A DNA stretch of 9,672 nucleotides from Desulfobacteraceae bacterium (GCA_030618925.1 JAUXCK010000073.1:1-9672), one strand, 5' to 3'. Numbered from the stretch's first letter, positions 1 through 7,516 are shown. Notes: a model not told the origin generated them from the letters alone. Made by a program: numbers and translations.

Positions 1-33
1 GATCTGCATTTCAATCATCAGCAGGAGGAGCCC

Positions 34-1614
34 ATGAAAGTTTTGGTAAGTGATAATCTCGGTGAGGTCGGGATCAAAATGTTTCAGGAAGAGGAAGGCA
101 TTGAGGTGGATGTGAAAACAGGTTTGGCTCCCGATGAACTGAAGGCCATCATCGGTGATTATGATGCCCTTGCCATACGGAGCGCAACAAAGGTCACTGC
201 AGAACTCCTTTCGGCAGCAAAAAATTTAAAGGTTGTCGGACGTGCCGGTATCGGACTTGATAATGTGGATATCCCGGAGGCCACTAAACACGGCATCGCC
301 GTCATGAACACACCGGGCGGAAACGTGGTAACAACAGCTGAACACGCCATTTCAATGATGATGGCCTTAACCCGGAATATCCCTCAAGGCACAGCGTCTT
401 TGAGGGCTGGGCGATGGGACAAGAAAAAACTCCAGGGCAGAGAAATATATAACAAAATTCTCGGTGTGATCGGGTTTGGCAATATCGGCTCCATCGTGGC
501 AGATCGTGCTCGCGGTCTTAAAATGCGTGTGCTGGTACATGATCCGGTTGTCACCGCCGAACGAATTGAGAAAGCAGGGTTCGAGAGCGTCAGCCTGGAG
601 GATCTTTACCAGAAGGCGGATTATATTACAGTGCATGTCCCCAAGCTCAAAGCGACCCTGGGACTGCTCAATAAAAACGCTTTTCATCAGATGAAAGAGG
701 GGGTCATGATTATCAACTGCGCGCGGGGGGGTATCGTTGACGAGGTCGACCTGCATGAAGCCATCACCTCGGGAAAGGTTTCCGGTGCGGCACTTGATGT
801 GTATGAGACGGAGCCCCCGGGTGAATCTCCGCTTTTTGAACTTGAAAGGGTGATTGGAACTCCCCACCTTGGCGCCTCGACGCTTGAGGCACAGACAAAT
901 GTAGCGGTTGCCGTGGCAGATCAGATTATTCAATACCTCAAGTACAATACGATCATTAATGCGGTAAATGTACCGTCTGTTACAGGAGAACTGCTTAAAA
1001 AACTGAGTCCGTTTTTAACGCTTGCGGATCGAATGGGCTGTCTGCAGGCCCAGCTAATCTGCGGCCCGGTCAAGGAGGTTGCCATAGAATATACGGGTGA
1101 TTTTTACGGCCTTGATCTATCCCCAGTGACGACAGCTCTTTTAAACGGCCTGCTGACGCCCATGGTCAAGGATGACGTCAATGCTGTTAATGCCCCGGTC
1201 ATTGCAAAGGAGATGGGAATAAAGATCAGCGAAACAACCAGCAATGACTCCATCGATTATACATGTTTGATCACGGCAAAAATTATCACAACCGAAATGA
1301 CAAATATTATTTCAGGCACAATTTTTGGGAAGAGTGATGCACGAATCGTTCAGATAAACAATTTCCGTCTTGAGGTGATCCCGGAAGGGCATCTTGCCTT
1401 GATCCATAATGAGGACAAACCCGGGGCCATCGGAAGCATCGGGGTAACACTGGGTCAAAATGGCATTAATATCGCGAGGATGCATGTGGGGCAGGAAAGA
1501 GAGGGTGAAAGGAATATTATTTTTTTGCAGCTGGATACCCCGCTGCCCGACAGTATCATTGACCAGTTGAAAGCGCTGCCCATGATTAAGACGGTCATAC
1601 CGCTGGAATTGTAA
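34..1614 (+). CDS. serA: D-3-phosphoglycerate dehydrogenase, long form with ACT domain
   Basis: Cytoplasmic enzyme that oxidises 3-phosphoglycerate to 3-phosphohydroxypyruvate with NAD+, the first step of serine synthesis. Visible in the 526-residue product: an N-terminal substrate-binding part with the IRSATKV and GRAGIGLDNVD motifs; a Rossmann nucleotide-binding fold with GFGNIG at residues 147-152; and the family's catalytic trio as R231 (in NCARGG), E260 (in ETEPP) and H278 (in PHLGAST). An intervening substrate-binding domain of about 120 residues follows, then a C-terminal ACT domain (about 455-526, with NEDKPGAIGSIG). This is the long type; in relatives the ACT domain often mediates serine feedback, which is inferred here. 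The ATG is well supported by AGGAGG at 23-28. The 33 bases upstream hold only this ribosome binding site and perhaps the end of another gene: one frame stops at 35-37, giving an ATGA overlap, but the gene cannot be named. The DUF1844 gene follows after 32 nt. Confidence 0.97.
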   Translation: MKVLVSDNLGEVGIKMFQEEEGIEVDVKTGLAPDELKAIIGDYDALAIRSATKVTAELLSAAKNLKVVGRAGIGLDNVDIPEATKHGIAVMNTPGGNVVTTAEHAISMMMALTRNIPQGTASLRAGRWDKKKLQGREIYNKILGVIGFGNIGSIVADRARGLKMRVLVHDPVVTAERIEKAGFESVSLEDLYQKADYITVHVPKLKATLGLLNKNAFHQMKEGVMIINCARGGIVDEVDLHEAITSGKVSGAALDVYETEPPGESPLFELERVIGTPHLGASTLEAQTNVAVAVADQIIQYLKYNTIINAVNVPSVTGELLKKLSPFLTLADRMGCLQAQLICGPVKEVAIEYTGDFYGLDLSPVTTALLNGLLTPMVKDDVNAVNAPVIAKEMGIKISETTSNDSIDYTCLITAKIITTEMTNIISGTIFGKSDARIVQINNFRLEVIPEGHLALIHNEDKPGAIGSIGVTLGQNGINIARMHVGQEREGERNIIFLQLDTPLPDSIIDQLKALPMIKTVIPLEL

Positions 1615-1646
1615 ATGGATAATGATATTAAAACCGGAGGTGCACT

Positions 1647-2063
1647 ATGACAGAAGAAGAAAAAAAAGATTTTGTTGTCAGGGACAAACGAATATTTTCA
1701 GATGCGGCTGAGGCAGACACAGACAAGGAAGATTTAAAGACTGAGCCACAGGAACAGGAAGAACCGCAGGACAAAAATGAAACCGATTCCGGAGAAAAAC
1801 AAAGCGACACTCAGATGCCGGAGATGAATTTCCCGACCTTTGTCTTTTCGCTGAACGCTTCTGCTCTTTTTCATCTTGGTGTGGTTGAAGATCCAAACAC
1901 GGGGAAAAAAGAAAAGAATCTTCCCCTGGCCAAACAGACCATCGATATTCTTGGAATGCTTGAAGAGAAAACCCGGGGAAATCTCTCAAATGATGAAGAG
2001 AACCTGTTAAAAAATATTCTGACTGATTTAAGATTGATGTTTGTCAAAGAAACCTCCCCCTGA
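1647..2063 (+). CDS. DUF1844 family protein, function unknown
   Basis: A 138-residue cytoplasmic protein with no signal peptide or membrane segment. Residues 1-58 are highly charged, rich in E, D, K and Q, and probably disordered; they begin with a short FVVRDKRIF motif seen at the start of many DUF1844 proteins. Residues 60-135 match the DUF1844 pattern as I know it: a FPTFVFSLNASALFHLGVV segment, a NTGKKEKNLPLAKQTID segment, and a C-terminal helical stretch with LEEKTRGNLSNDEE and LLKNILTDLRLMFV. The family is common in deltaproteobacteria and has no established biochemical role that I know of. A good ribosome binding site (GGAGG, 1636-1640) supports the ATG. The gene lies 32 nt after serA and 30 nt before ispE, so it is probably co-transcribed with both. 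The family call is from recall and no function is assigned. Confidence 0.88.
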   Translation: MTEEEKKDFVVRDKRIFSDAAEADTDKEDLKTEPQEQEEPQDKNETDSGEKQSDTQMPEMNFPTFVFSLNASALFHLGVVEDPNTGKKEKNLPLAKQTIDILGMLEEKTRGNLSNDEENLLKNILTDLRLMFVKETSP

Positions 2064-2093
2064 ATTGAGCGTTTCAGCAAAGGACAGAAAGTG

Positions 2094-2957
2094 ATGACCG
2101 CAGATGCCGGGATGATTAAAACCCTGTCGCCAGCAAAGATTAACCTTTTTCTGCAGGTGATCGGAAAACGTCCCGACGGATATCATGAGCTTTGCACCCT
2201 CATGTGCTGCGTCAGTTTGTTTGATGAGATTTTATTTGATTTTCGCGTTCAAAAAACGAGTGTTCACTGCGCTCATCCGGATGTACCTGAGGATGAGACA
2301 AACCTGGCCTTTAAAGCCGCAGGTCTTTTTTTTAAACATGCCGGCCTGTCAGATCATGTGAAGATCGTTATTGAAAAACGAATACCGGTGGGCGCCGGAC
2401 TGGGCGGCGGCAGCAGCAACGCAGCAGCCGTTTTGTTAACCCTGAACCAATATTATCATTTCCCTTTCAGCCCGCAGGACCTCAGACGACAGGGGCTCGA
2501 AATAGGTGCGGACGTTCCTTTTTTTATTTCAGGAAGGCCGGCCCTTGCCACAGGGATTGGTGAAAAACTTCAAGAAATGACCCATCTGGACTTGTATCAT
2601 GTGCTGTTGATAAACCCCGGTTACAAGGTTTCAACCGCCGAGATATATAAAAACTTCAATTTGGGATTGACAAAATGCGAAAAAATCATTAAAAAGATCC
2701 CTTTTGATATCAGACGGAAAGATATTTTTGAATTGTTGTGTAATGATCTTGAAACCGTGACGGAAACAATGTTTCCGGATATCGTTAAGATAAAGGCGCT
2801 TTTAATGCGCCACGGGGCGGAGGGAGCGCTTATGTCCGGGAGCGGGCCGACAGTTTTCGGCCTTTTTCCTGACGGGATTCAGGCAGGAAATGCATACCGG
2901 GAGATGACCCAATTCAGCCATAAACAGAAATTTCTGGCGGAACTGATCATCAGATAA
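2094..2957 (+). CDS. ispE: 4-diphosphocytidyl-2-C-methyl-D-erythritol kinase
   Basis: GHMP-family kinase that phosphorylates the 2-hydroxyl of CDP-methylerythritol with ATP, in the non-mevalonate (MEP) pathway to IPP and DMAPP. From the ATG at 2094 the product has 287 residues, normal for the family (E. coli about 283). Visible motifs: SPAKINLFLQV with the expected catalytic lysine K15; the glycine-rich ATP loop GAGLGGGSSNAAA at about 100-112; GADVPFF with the catalytic aspartate D140; and the C-terminal GHMP motif MSGSGPTVFG at about 247-256. Three starts are possible: GTG 2091, ATG 2094 and ATG 2112. I prefer 2094 because AAGGA ends 9 nt upstream, although that site is only moderate. The stop codon lies in the first of three GATAAAATGG copies, and the tRNA-Gln gene begins 25 nt downstream. 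Confidence 0.96.
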   Translation: MTADAGMIKTLSPAKINLFLQVIGKRPDGYHELCTLMCCVSLFDEILFDFRVQKTSVHCAHPDVPEDETNLAFKAAGLFFKHAGLSDHVKIVIEKRIPVGAGLGGGSSNAAAVLLTLNQYYHFPFSPQDLRRQGLEIGADVPFFISGRPALATGIGEKLQEMTHLDLYHVLLINPGYKVSTAEIYKNFNLGLTKCEKIIKKIPFDIRRKDIFELLCNDLETVTETMFPDIVKIKALLMRHGAEGALMSGSGPTVFGLFPDGIQAGNAYREMTQFSHKQKFLAELIIR

Positions 2958-2982
2958 AATGGTGATAAAATGGAGGGCATCG

Positions 2983-3058
2983 TGGGGCGTCGTCAAGTGG
3001 TAAAGACACAGGATTTTGATTCCTGCATTCGGAGGTTCGAATCCTCCCGCCCCAGCCA
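2983..3058 (+). tRNA. tRNA-Gln (anticodon UUG)
   Basis: The cloverleaf can be folded by eye. The acceptor stem is TGGGGCG (2983-2989) with CGCCCCA (3048-3054), including the U1-A72 pair usual for tRNA-Gln. The D stem is GTC/GAC (2992-2994, 3005-3007) with a GG in the loop. The anticodon stem is CAGGA/TCCTG (3009-3013, 3021-3025) around loop TTTTGAT, giving anticodon TTG at 3016-3018. The variable loop is 5 nt. The T arm is GGAGG/CCTCC with loop TTCGAAT (3031-3047). The discriminator is G3055 and the CCA end is encoded at 3056-3058. It decodes CAA and, by wobble, CAG. The gene sits between ispE and prs on the same strand with no terminator on either side, so it is probably cut out of a longer mRNA by RNase P and 3' processing enzymes, unless it has its own promoter inside ispE. 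Confidence 0.97.
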
Positions 3059-3097
3059 TGTTTTTGTGAAAAAAGGTTGATAACTGACTTATGCTGC

Positions 3098-3101
3098 GGG
3101 G
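3098..3101 (+). promoter_or_regulatory. Ribosome binding site deciding the prs start
   Basis: GGGG ends 5 nt before ATG 3107. Together with the family's usual N-terminus (a short lead into LRIFSGN) it favours 3107 over the upstream in-frame TTG at 3077. Confidence 0.55.
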
Positions 3102-3106
3102 ATAAA

Positions 3107-4057
3107 ATGGGAAATCATGCAAACGATCTGAGAATTTTTTCCGGAAATTCGAATCCTATGCTTGCCAAAAAAATTTGTGAGTATCTTGATTTATCCATGG
3201 GTGGGGCGAAGGTAACAACATTCAGCGATGGCGAGATCCAAATCGAGATTGATGAAAATGTGAGAGGGAAAGATGTATTTGTCATTCAATCCACCTGCGC
3301 ACCGGTGAACAACAACCTGGTTGAGCTTCTCCTGATGATTGATGCCTTAAAACGGGCTTCAGCCCAGCGGATAACAGTCGTTATGCCGTATTACGGGTAT
3401 GCCCGCCAGGATAAAAAGGTTGCACCCAGGGTTCCCATCAGCGCTAAAATGGTTGCGGATCTCCTGACCGTGGCAGGTGCCAAAAGGGTGATCACCATGG
3501 ATCTGCATGCCAGCCAGATTCAGGGTTTTTTTGATATTCCAGTAGACAACCTTTTTGCAGCACCGGTTATTTTGGAATATCTCAGGGAAAATTTTGGCTC
3601 ACAGGCGGTTATTATCTCACCGGATGCGGGCGGCGTAGAACGGGCAAGAGCCTTTGCAAAAAGAATAGATGCCGGTCTTGCCATTGTTGATAAGAGAAGA
3701 GATGCGCCAAATCAGGCCAAAGCCATGGCTGTTATTGGCGATGTTAAAGGGAAGGTCGGAATTATATTAGATGATATGGTAGATACCGCCGGAACACTGA
3801 CAGAGGCGGCGGCGGCCGTTAAAAATGAGGGCGCTTTGGAGGTTCACGCCTGCTGTTCCCATCCAGTGCTTTCAGGCCCTGCGGTTGACAGGGTAACTGA
3901 GTCCGAGATGAAAAGCCTGATTGTCACTGATACCATTCCCCTGAGCGACAAGGCTGCTGCATGTGGCAAGATTAAAGTATTGTCCATTGCCGGGCTGGTG
4001 GGTGAGGCGATCATCCGCTGTCACAGGGGAGATTCTGTTACATCCCTTTTTGTGTGA
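3107..4057 (+). CDS. prs: Ribose-phosphate pyrophosphokinase (PRPP synthetase)
   Basis: Makes PRPP and AMP from ribose 5-phosphate and ATP, feeding purine, pyrimidine, histidine, tryptophan and NAD synthesis. From ATG 3107 the product has 316 residues, the normal length for class I bacterial enzymes. Visible motifs: N-terminal LRIFSGNSNP; YYGYARQDKK with the ATP-binding RQDK at about 100-103; MDLHASQIQGFF with the metal/ATP-site histidine H134; the flexible-loop VDKRRDAPN with catalytic K196; and the PRPP-binding loop DDMVDTAGT at 222-230. A TTG at 3077 would add ten residues (with two cysteines) that have no counterpart in relatives, and it has a poorer ribosome binding site, so I reject it. 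The gene lies 48 nt after tRNA-Gln and 39 nt before rplY. Confidence 0.97.
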   Translation: MGNHANDLRIFSGNSNPMLAKKICEYLDLSMGGAKVTTFSDGEIQIEIDENVRGKDVFVIQSTCAPVNNNLVELLLMIDALKRASAQRITVVMPYYGYARQDKKVAPRVPISAKMVADLLTVAGAKRVITMDLHASQIQGFFDIPVDNLFAAPVILEYLRENFGSQAVIISPDAGGVERARAFAKRIDAGLAIVDKRRDAPNQAKAMAVIGDVKGKVGIILDDMVDTAGTLTEAAAAVKNEGALEVHACCSHPVLSGPAVDRVTESEMKSLIVTDTIPLSDKAAACGKIKVLSIAGLVGEAIIRCHRGDSVTSLFV

Positions 4058-4081
4058 TGGAACTAAGATACAGGACCTTAT

Positions 4082-4090
4082 AAGGAGGAA
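4082..4090 (+). promoter_or_regulatory. Strong ribosome binding site for the TTG start of rplY
   Basis: AAGGAGGAA is close to a perfect Shine-Dalgarno and ends 6 nt before TTG 4097. The next in-frame ATG (4124) has no such site and would remove the first strand of the L25 domain. This makes the rare TTG start convincing. Confidence 0.85.
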
Positions 4091-4096
4091 TTACTT

Positions 4097-4759
4097 TTGG
4101 AGTTACTAGAACTTAAAGCAAAAATGAGAGAAAACACAGGTAAAGGGTATGCACGAACCCTGCGACAGCAAGGCCGGGTTCCGGCCGTGTTTTACGGGCC
4201 GGATACTGAGACGATCTCTCTTTCCGTCAGTGCACATGACTTGGAACTGCTGCTGAAAAAAAGCGATTCACGGCAGCAGCTTGTAAACCTTTCCCTGGAT
4301 GAAGGGGGAACTACCCGTTCGGCCATGATCAAGGAGCTGCAGACCCAGCCGGTATCAGACAGTCTTCTGCATGTTGATTTCTTCGAGGTGGCCATGGATC
4401 GGAAAATCAGGGTCAGGGTTCCGGTTGTTGTCACAGGGAACTCGGTGGGAATTGAAATGGGGGGATTGCTTCAGATTGTCCGGCGTGAGATTGAAGTGTT
4501 AAGCCTGCCGCTCGAGGTCCCTGAATCTATTGAACTTGATATTACCGACCTTGATGTCGGCGACTCTATTCATGTGGATGAGATACCGCTTGAAGGGGAC
4601 GTTGAAATTCCGGCGGATGTCAATTTTACGGTGCTGACCATTCTCAGTCCGAAGATGGAAGCCGAACCCGAGGAAGAGGAAGAAGAGCTGGAAGAGGGTG
4701 AGGAAGGGGCCGATGACGAAGCAGCAGCAGATGAAGAAGAAGGCGGTTCTGAAGAATAG
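4097..4759 (+). CDS. rplY: 50S ribosomal protein L25 / general stress protein Ctc, two-domain form
   Basis: Binds 5S rRNA in the central protuberance of the large ribosomal subunit. The 220-residue product has the long TL5/Ctc layout. Residues 1 to about 95 are the L25 5S rRNA-binding domain (RENTGKGYARTLRQQGRVPAV, then IKELQTQPVSDSLLHVDF). Residues from about 98 to 187 are the beta-rich TL5-type C-terminal domain (KIRVRVPVVVTGNSVG, LPLEVPESIELDI, IPADVNFTVLTI). Residues 190-220 form an acidic tail with 20 Asp/Glu in 31 positions and no basic residue, probably disordered. Translation starts at TTG. The long form is the usual one in deltaproteobacteria, Bacillus and Thermus, whereas E. coli has only the first domain. 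It sits between prs and pth, a common arrangement. Confidence 0.95.
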   Translation: MELLELKAKMRENTGKGYARTLRQQGRVPAVFYGPDTETISLSVSAHDLELLLKKSDSRQQLVNLSLDEGGTTRSAMIKELQTQPVSDSLLHVDFFEVAMDRKIRVRVPVVVTGNSVGIEMGGLLQIVRREIEVLSLPLEVPESIELDITDLDVGDSIHVDEIPLEGDVEIPADVNFTVLTILSPKMEAEPEEEEEELEEGEEGADDEAAADEEEGGSEE

Positions 4760-4837
4760 TCTTTTCCGTGGAATTGTGTCGTGAAGAGCAAACCCGGCGA
4801 CATGGATCGCCCATCATGCCTGTAGGGTAAAACGCTT

Positions 4838-5419
4838 ATGACAGGGAAACGATTGAGGCTGATGGTCGGGCTTGGGAATCCAGGCAGTTCATATTTAAAA
4901 ACTCGCCACAATGTCGGTTTCATGGTGATTGATGCCCTTGCAGATGCTTTCTCTATCCCGGTAGAGAAAAAAAAATTTGATGTGCTATTTGGGCGCGGGA
5001 GAATTCAGGGAATCGAGGTCATCCTGGCAAAGCCCATGGCCTTCATGAACAGGAGCGGTTTGCCGACACGACGGTTAACAGAATATTTTGGAATATCTGG
5101 TGAGGATTTGTTCGTCATCCATGATGACATAGATCTCACTTTTGAAAGATTGAAAATAAAAATGAAAGGAGGGCATGGCGGACACAATGGGATCAGATCA
5201 ATGATCGATGCCTTTGGCAATGGCGATTTTTCTCGTCTGCGCGTCGGCGTCGGTCGTCCTGAAGGCGCGAAGGATGTGACGGGTCACGTACTTGGCCGTT
5301 TTTCTGATGATGAACGGAAAGTGCTGGATCAGGTCATAGAACGGGCCAGGGACGCAGCCGTTACAATTCTCAGTAATGGTATTGAGGAAGGGATGAATAA
5401 ATTTAACAAACAAACATGA
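4838..5419 (+). CDS. pth: Peptidyl-tRNA hydrolase
   Basis: Cleaves the ester bond of peptidyl-tRNAs that drop off the ribosome, releasing the tRNA for reuse. The 193 residues match the family length. Visible active-site residues, with E. coli equivalents: N14 in GLGNPG (N10), H24 in TRHNVGF (catalytic H20), N71 in KPMAFMNRSG (N68), D96 in VIHDDIDL (D93) and N117 in GGHGGHNGIRSM (N114). All are present, so the enzyme should be active. The ATG gives the normal N-terminus ahead of the first strand (LRLMVGLGNPG). The ribosome binding site is weak, with only GTAGGG about ten bases upstream. The 78-nt gap after rplY holds a 5-bp hairpin without a T-run. hppA follows after 31 nt. Confidence 0.97.
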   Translation: MTGKRLRLMVGLGNPGSSYLKTRHNVGFMVIDALADAFSIPVEKKKFDVLFGRGRIQGIEVILAKPMAFMNRSGLPTRRLTEYFGISGEDLFVIHDDIDLTFERLKIKMKGGHGGHNGIRSMIDAFGNGDFSRLRVGVGRPEGAKDVTGHVLGRFSDDERKVLDQVIERARDAAVTILSNGIEEGMNKFNKQT

Positions 5420-5440
5420 ATTTTAAGTTAAAAATTGAAT

Positions 5441-5445
5441 GGAGG
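5441..5445 (+). promoter_or_regulatory. Ribosome binding site deciding the hppA start
   Basis: GGAGG lies 5 nt before ATG 5451. The upstream in-frame ATG at 5439 overlaps this site and has no good site of its own, so 5451 is the better start. Confidence 0.75.
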
Positions 5446-5450
5446 AAAAC

Positions 5451-7487
5451 ATGGAACTTATAATGGAGAACCTTCCATTGACGTGTGCACTCGTTGGGGT
5501 AGTAGGGATACTTTTTTCCCTGATTCTTGCCGGCATTGTAAAAAGTGCACCGGCTGGAGATGAGAAAATGCAGGAGATTGCCGCTGCCATTCAGGAAGGC
5601 GCGATTGCCTATCTGAACCGGCAGATGCGCACCATGGCAATAGCCGGTGTTGTTATTTTTATCGTTATTTTTTTCGCCATGGACAGCATCACCGCAATCG
5701 GGTTTGCTGTGGGCGCCATTGCCTCGTTCTGCGCCGGCTACATCGGCATGAGGGTTTCGGTGCTTGCCAATGTCAGAACTGCAGAGGCAGCCAAACAGGG
5801 TATGGCAAAAGGTCTCGCCATGGCCTTTAGGGGCGGCTCTGTTACAGGCATGATCGTTGCCGGCCTGGCCCTGGCCTCTGTCGCAGGGTATTATGCATTT
5901 GTCCTGAGCAGGGGGCTTGAAGGAACAAAAGCTGTGGTGGCCCTCGTTGCCCTCGGCTTTGGCGGCAGTCTGATTTCTATTTTTGCACGTCTTGGCGGCG
6001 GCATCTTTACCAAGGGTGCGGATGTCGGGGCTGATCTGGTTGGCAAGGTTGAGGCGGGTATCCCAGAGGATGACCCCCGGAACCCGGCCACCATTGCGGA
6101 TAATGTCGGCGATAATGTCGGCGACTGTGCCGGCATGGCGGCTGACCTTTTTGAAACCTATGCAATCACTGCAGTTGCAGCGATGCTCCTGGGCAGTCTT
6201 CTTTTCCCAAACCTTGAAATGGTCACAATGTTTCCGCTGCTTCTCGGCGCCATCTCAATTATTTCATCCATCATCGCGGTATTTTTTGTCCGCCTTGGCA
6301 AAAGCGAGTATATCATGGGCGCGCTTTACAAAGGCATGTTCGGGGCAGCCATCATCTCAGGTGTGGTTTTCTACTTTGCCGTCCAGAAGTTTATGACGGA
6401 AGTGCCCGGCATCAGCGCCATGAATATTTATTATTGCACCTTGATCGGTCTTGTTTTGACCGTGGTTATTGTTATCATCACAGAGTATTACACCGGGATC
6501 TATAAACCGGTGAAAGACATTGCCGAAGCGTCTACAACCGGTCATGGAACAAATATCATCGCCGGTCTTGCCGTCAGCATGGAGGCGACGGCTGCGCCGG
6601 TTCTGGCCATCTGCCTCAGTATCGGTCTTTCCTATCACTTTGCCGGTCTTTACGGAATTGCCATGGCTGCGGTATCCATGCTTTCCATGACAGGTATGGT
6701 GATCGCCATCGACGCGTATGGTCCGATTACAGACAATGCAGGCGGAATTGCTGAAATGGCGGGCATGGATGAGAGTGTTCGTGCCATCACGGATCCCCTC
6801 GATGCAGTCGGAAATACCACAAAGGCTGTCACCAAAGGGTATGCCATCGGTTCTGCCGGACTTGCGGCACTGGTCCTTTTTGCATCTTATGTCATGGAGT
6901 TTCAACTCCACGGCGAAGAAGGCAGCGCCATTCGATTTGACCTTTCCGATGTGGACGTTATTATCGGCCTTTTTATTGGCGGTCTTCTGCCTTTCCTTTT
7001 TGCCTCCATTGCCATGAAAGCTGTGGGCAGGGCAGGCGCTGCTGTTGTTGATGAGGTAAGGCGTCAGTTCCGTGAAATTCCGGGGATCATGGAAGGCACC
7101 GCAAAGCCGGATTATGCTGCCTGTGTGGACATCGTGACTCAGTTTGCACTTAGGGAGATGATTGTTCCTGCACTCCTGCCGGTCATTGCACCGATCCTGG
7201 TCGGGGTTCTTCTCGGCAAGATCGCGCTCGGCGGGCTTCTGATCGGGAGTATCATTACCGGTCTATTTCTTGCAATTTCCATGACCACCGGTGGTGCGGC
7301 ATGGGACAATGCAAAGAAATACATTGAAGATGGCAATCTCGGCGGCAAAGGCAGCGATGCACACAAAGCGGCTGTTACCGGCGACACTGTGGGCGATCCT
7401 TACAAGGATACAGCCGGGCCTGCGATCAATCCCATGATCAAAATCCTGAATGTTGTTGCACTGCTGATGGTACCGTTTTTATTGTAA
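5451..7487 (+). CDS. hppA: Membrane-bound proton-translocating pyrophosphatase, K+-independent type
   Basis: Integral membrane enzyme that hydrolyses pyrophosphate and pumps H+ across the cytoplasmic membrane. From ATG 5451 it has 678 residues and many hydrophobic segments, consistent with the roughly 16 helices of the family. The active-site region starts at D191 (DVGADLVGKVEAGIPEDD) and runs through the DNVGDNVGD signature, which binds Mg2+ and pyrophosphate and is encoded by a perfect 12-bp tandem repeat (6099-6122). Late in the protein are GGAAWDNAKKYIE and DTVGDPYKDTAGPAINP, also conserved. The subtype can be read from GNTTKAVTKG: lysine at K458 and threonine at T461 replace the alanine and glycine of K+-dependent enzymes. 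That marks the K+-independent group, whose characterised members pump H+; known Na+ pumps are K+-dependent. It is the last gene of the upstream run, followed by a strong terminator. In an anaerobe it would recover energy from pyrophosphate made in biosynthesis. Confidence 0.97.
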   Translation: MELIMENLPLTCALVGVVGILFSLILAGIVKSAPAGDEKMQEIAAAIQEGAIAYLNRQMRTMAIAGVVIFIVIFFAMDSITAIGFAVGAIASFCAGYIGMRVSVLANVRTAEAAKQGMAKGLAMAFRGGSVTGMIVAGLALASVAGYYAFVLSRGLEGTKAVVALVALGFGGSLISIFARLGGGIFTKGADVGADLVGKVEAGIPEDDPRNPATIADNVGDNVGDCAGMAADLFETYAITAVAAMLLGSLLFPNLEMVTMFPLLLGAISIISSIIAVFFVRLGKSEYIMGALYKGMFGAAIISGVVFYFAVQKFMTEVPGISAMNIYYCTLIGLVLTVVIVIITEYYTGIYKPVKDIAEASTTGHGTNIIAGLAVSMEATAAPVLAICLSIGLSYHFAGLYGIAMAAVSMLSMTGMVIAIDAYGPITDNAGGIAEMAGMDESVRAITDPLDAVGNTTKAVTKGYAIGSAGLAALVLFASYVMEFQLHGEEGSAIRFDLSDVDVIIGLFIGGLLPFLFASIAMKAVGRAGAAVVDEVRRQFREIPGIMEGTAKPDYAACVDIVTQFALREMIVPALLPVIAPILVGVLLGKIALGGLLIGSIITGLFLAISMTTGGAAWDNAKKYIEDGNLGGKGSDAHKAAVTGDTVGDPYKDTAGPAINPMIKILNVVALLMVPFLL

Positions 7488-7516
7488 GAGAACGCTTTTA
7501 TTAACCCAATAACCCT

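Larger units (their letters stand above)
2953..3110 (+). repeat. Three copies of GATAAAATGG flanking the tRNA gene
   Basis: The 10-mer occurs exactly at 2953-2962, 2964-2973 and 3101-3110. The first covers the ispE stop codon, the second lies in the gap before tRNA-Gln, and the third covers the prs start codon. The first two are an 11-bp-period tandem. The cause and role are unknown; chance in an A-rich ribosome-binding context is possible. Confidence 0.5.

Noticed and set aside
367..933. A 188-codon minus-strand frame inside serA
   Set aside because: It lies wholly opposite a confidently identified gene and its composition (many His, Cys and Arg) is typical of an antisense shadow.
3077..3106. 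TTG start giving prs ten extra residues
   Set aside because: The extension is not found in PRPP synthetases as I know them, and ATG 3107 has the better ribosome binding site and normal length.
4796..4811. GGCGA/TCGCC hairpin between rplY and pth
   Set aside because: Only a 5-bp stem with a 6-nt loop and no T-run after it; not enough for a terminator or a regulatory RNA.
6099..6122. Perfect 12-bp tandem repeat (GATAATGTCGGC twice)
   Set aside because: It encodes the conserved DNVGDNVGD active site of membrane pyrophosphatases, so the repeat follows from protein function and is not a separate element.
6357..6911. A 184-codon minus-strand frame inside hppA
   Set aside because: Antisense to conserved hppA codons, low in hydrophobic-core pattern and with no recognisable motif.
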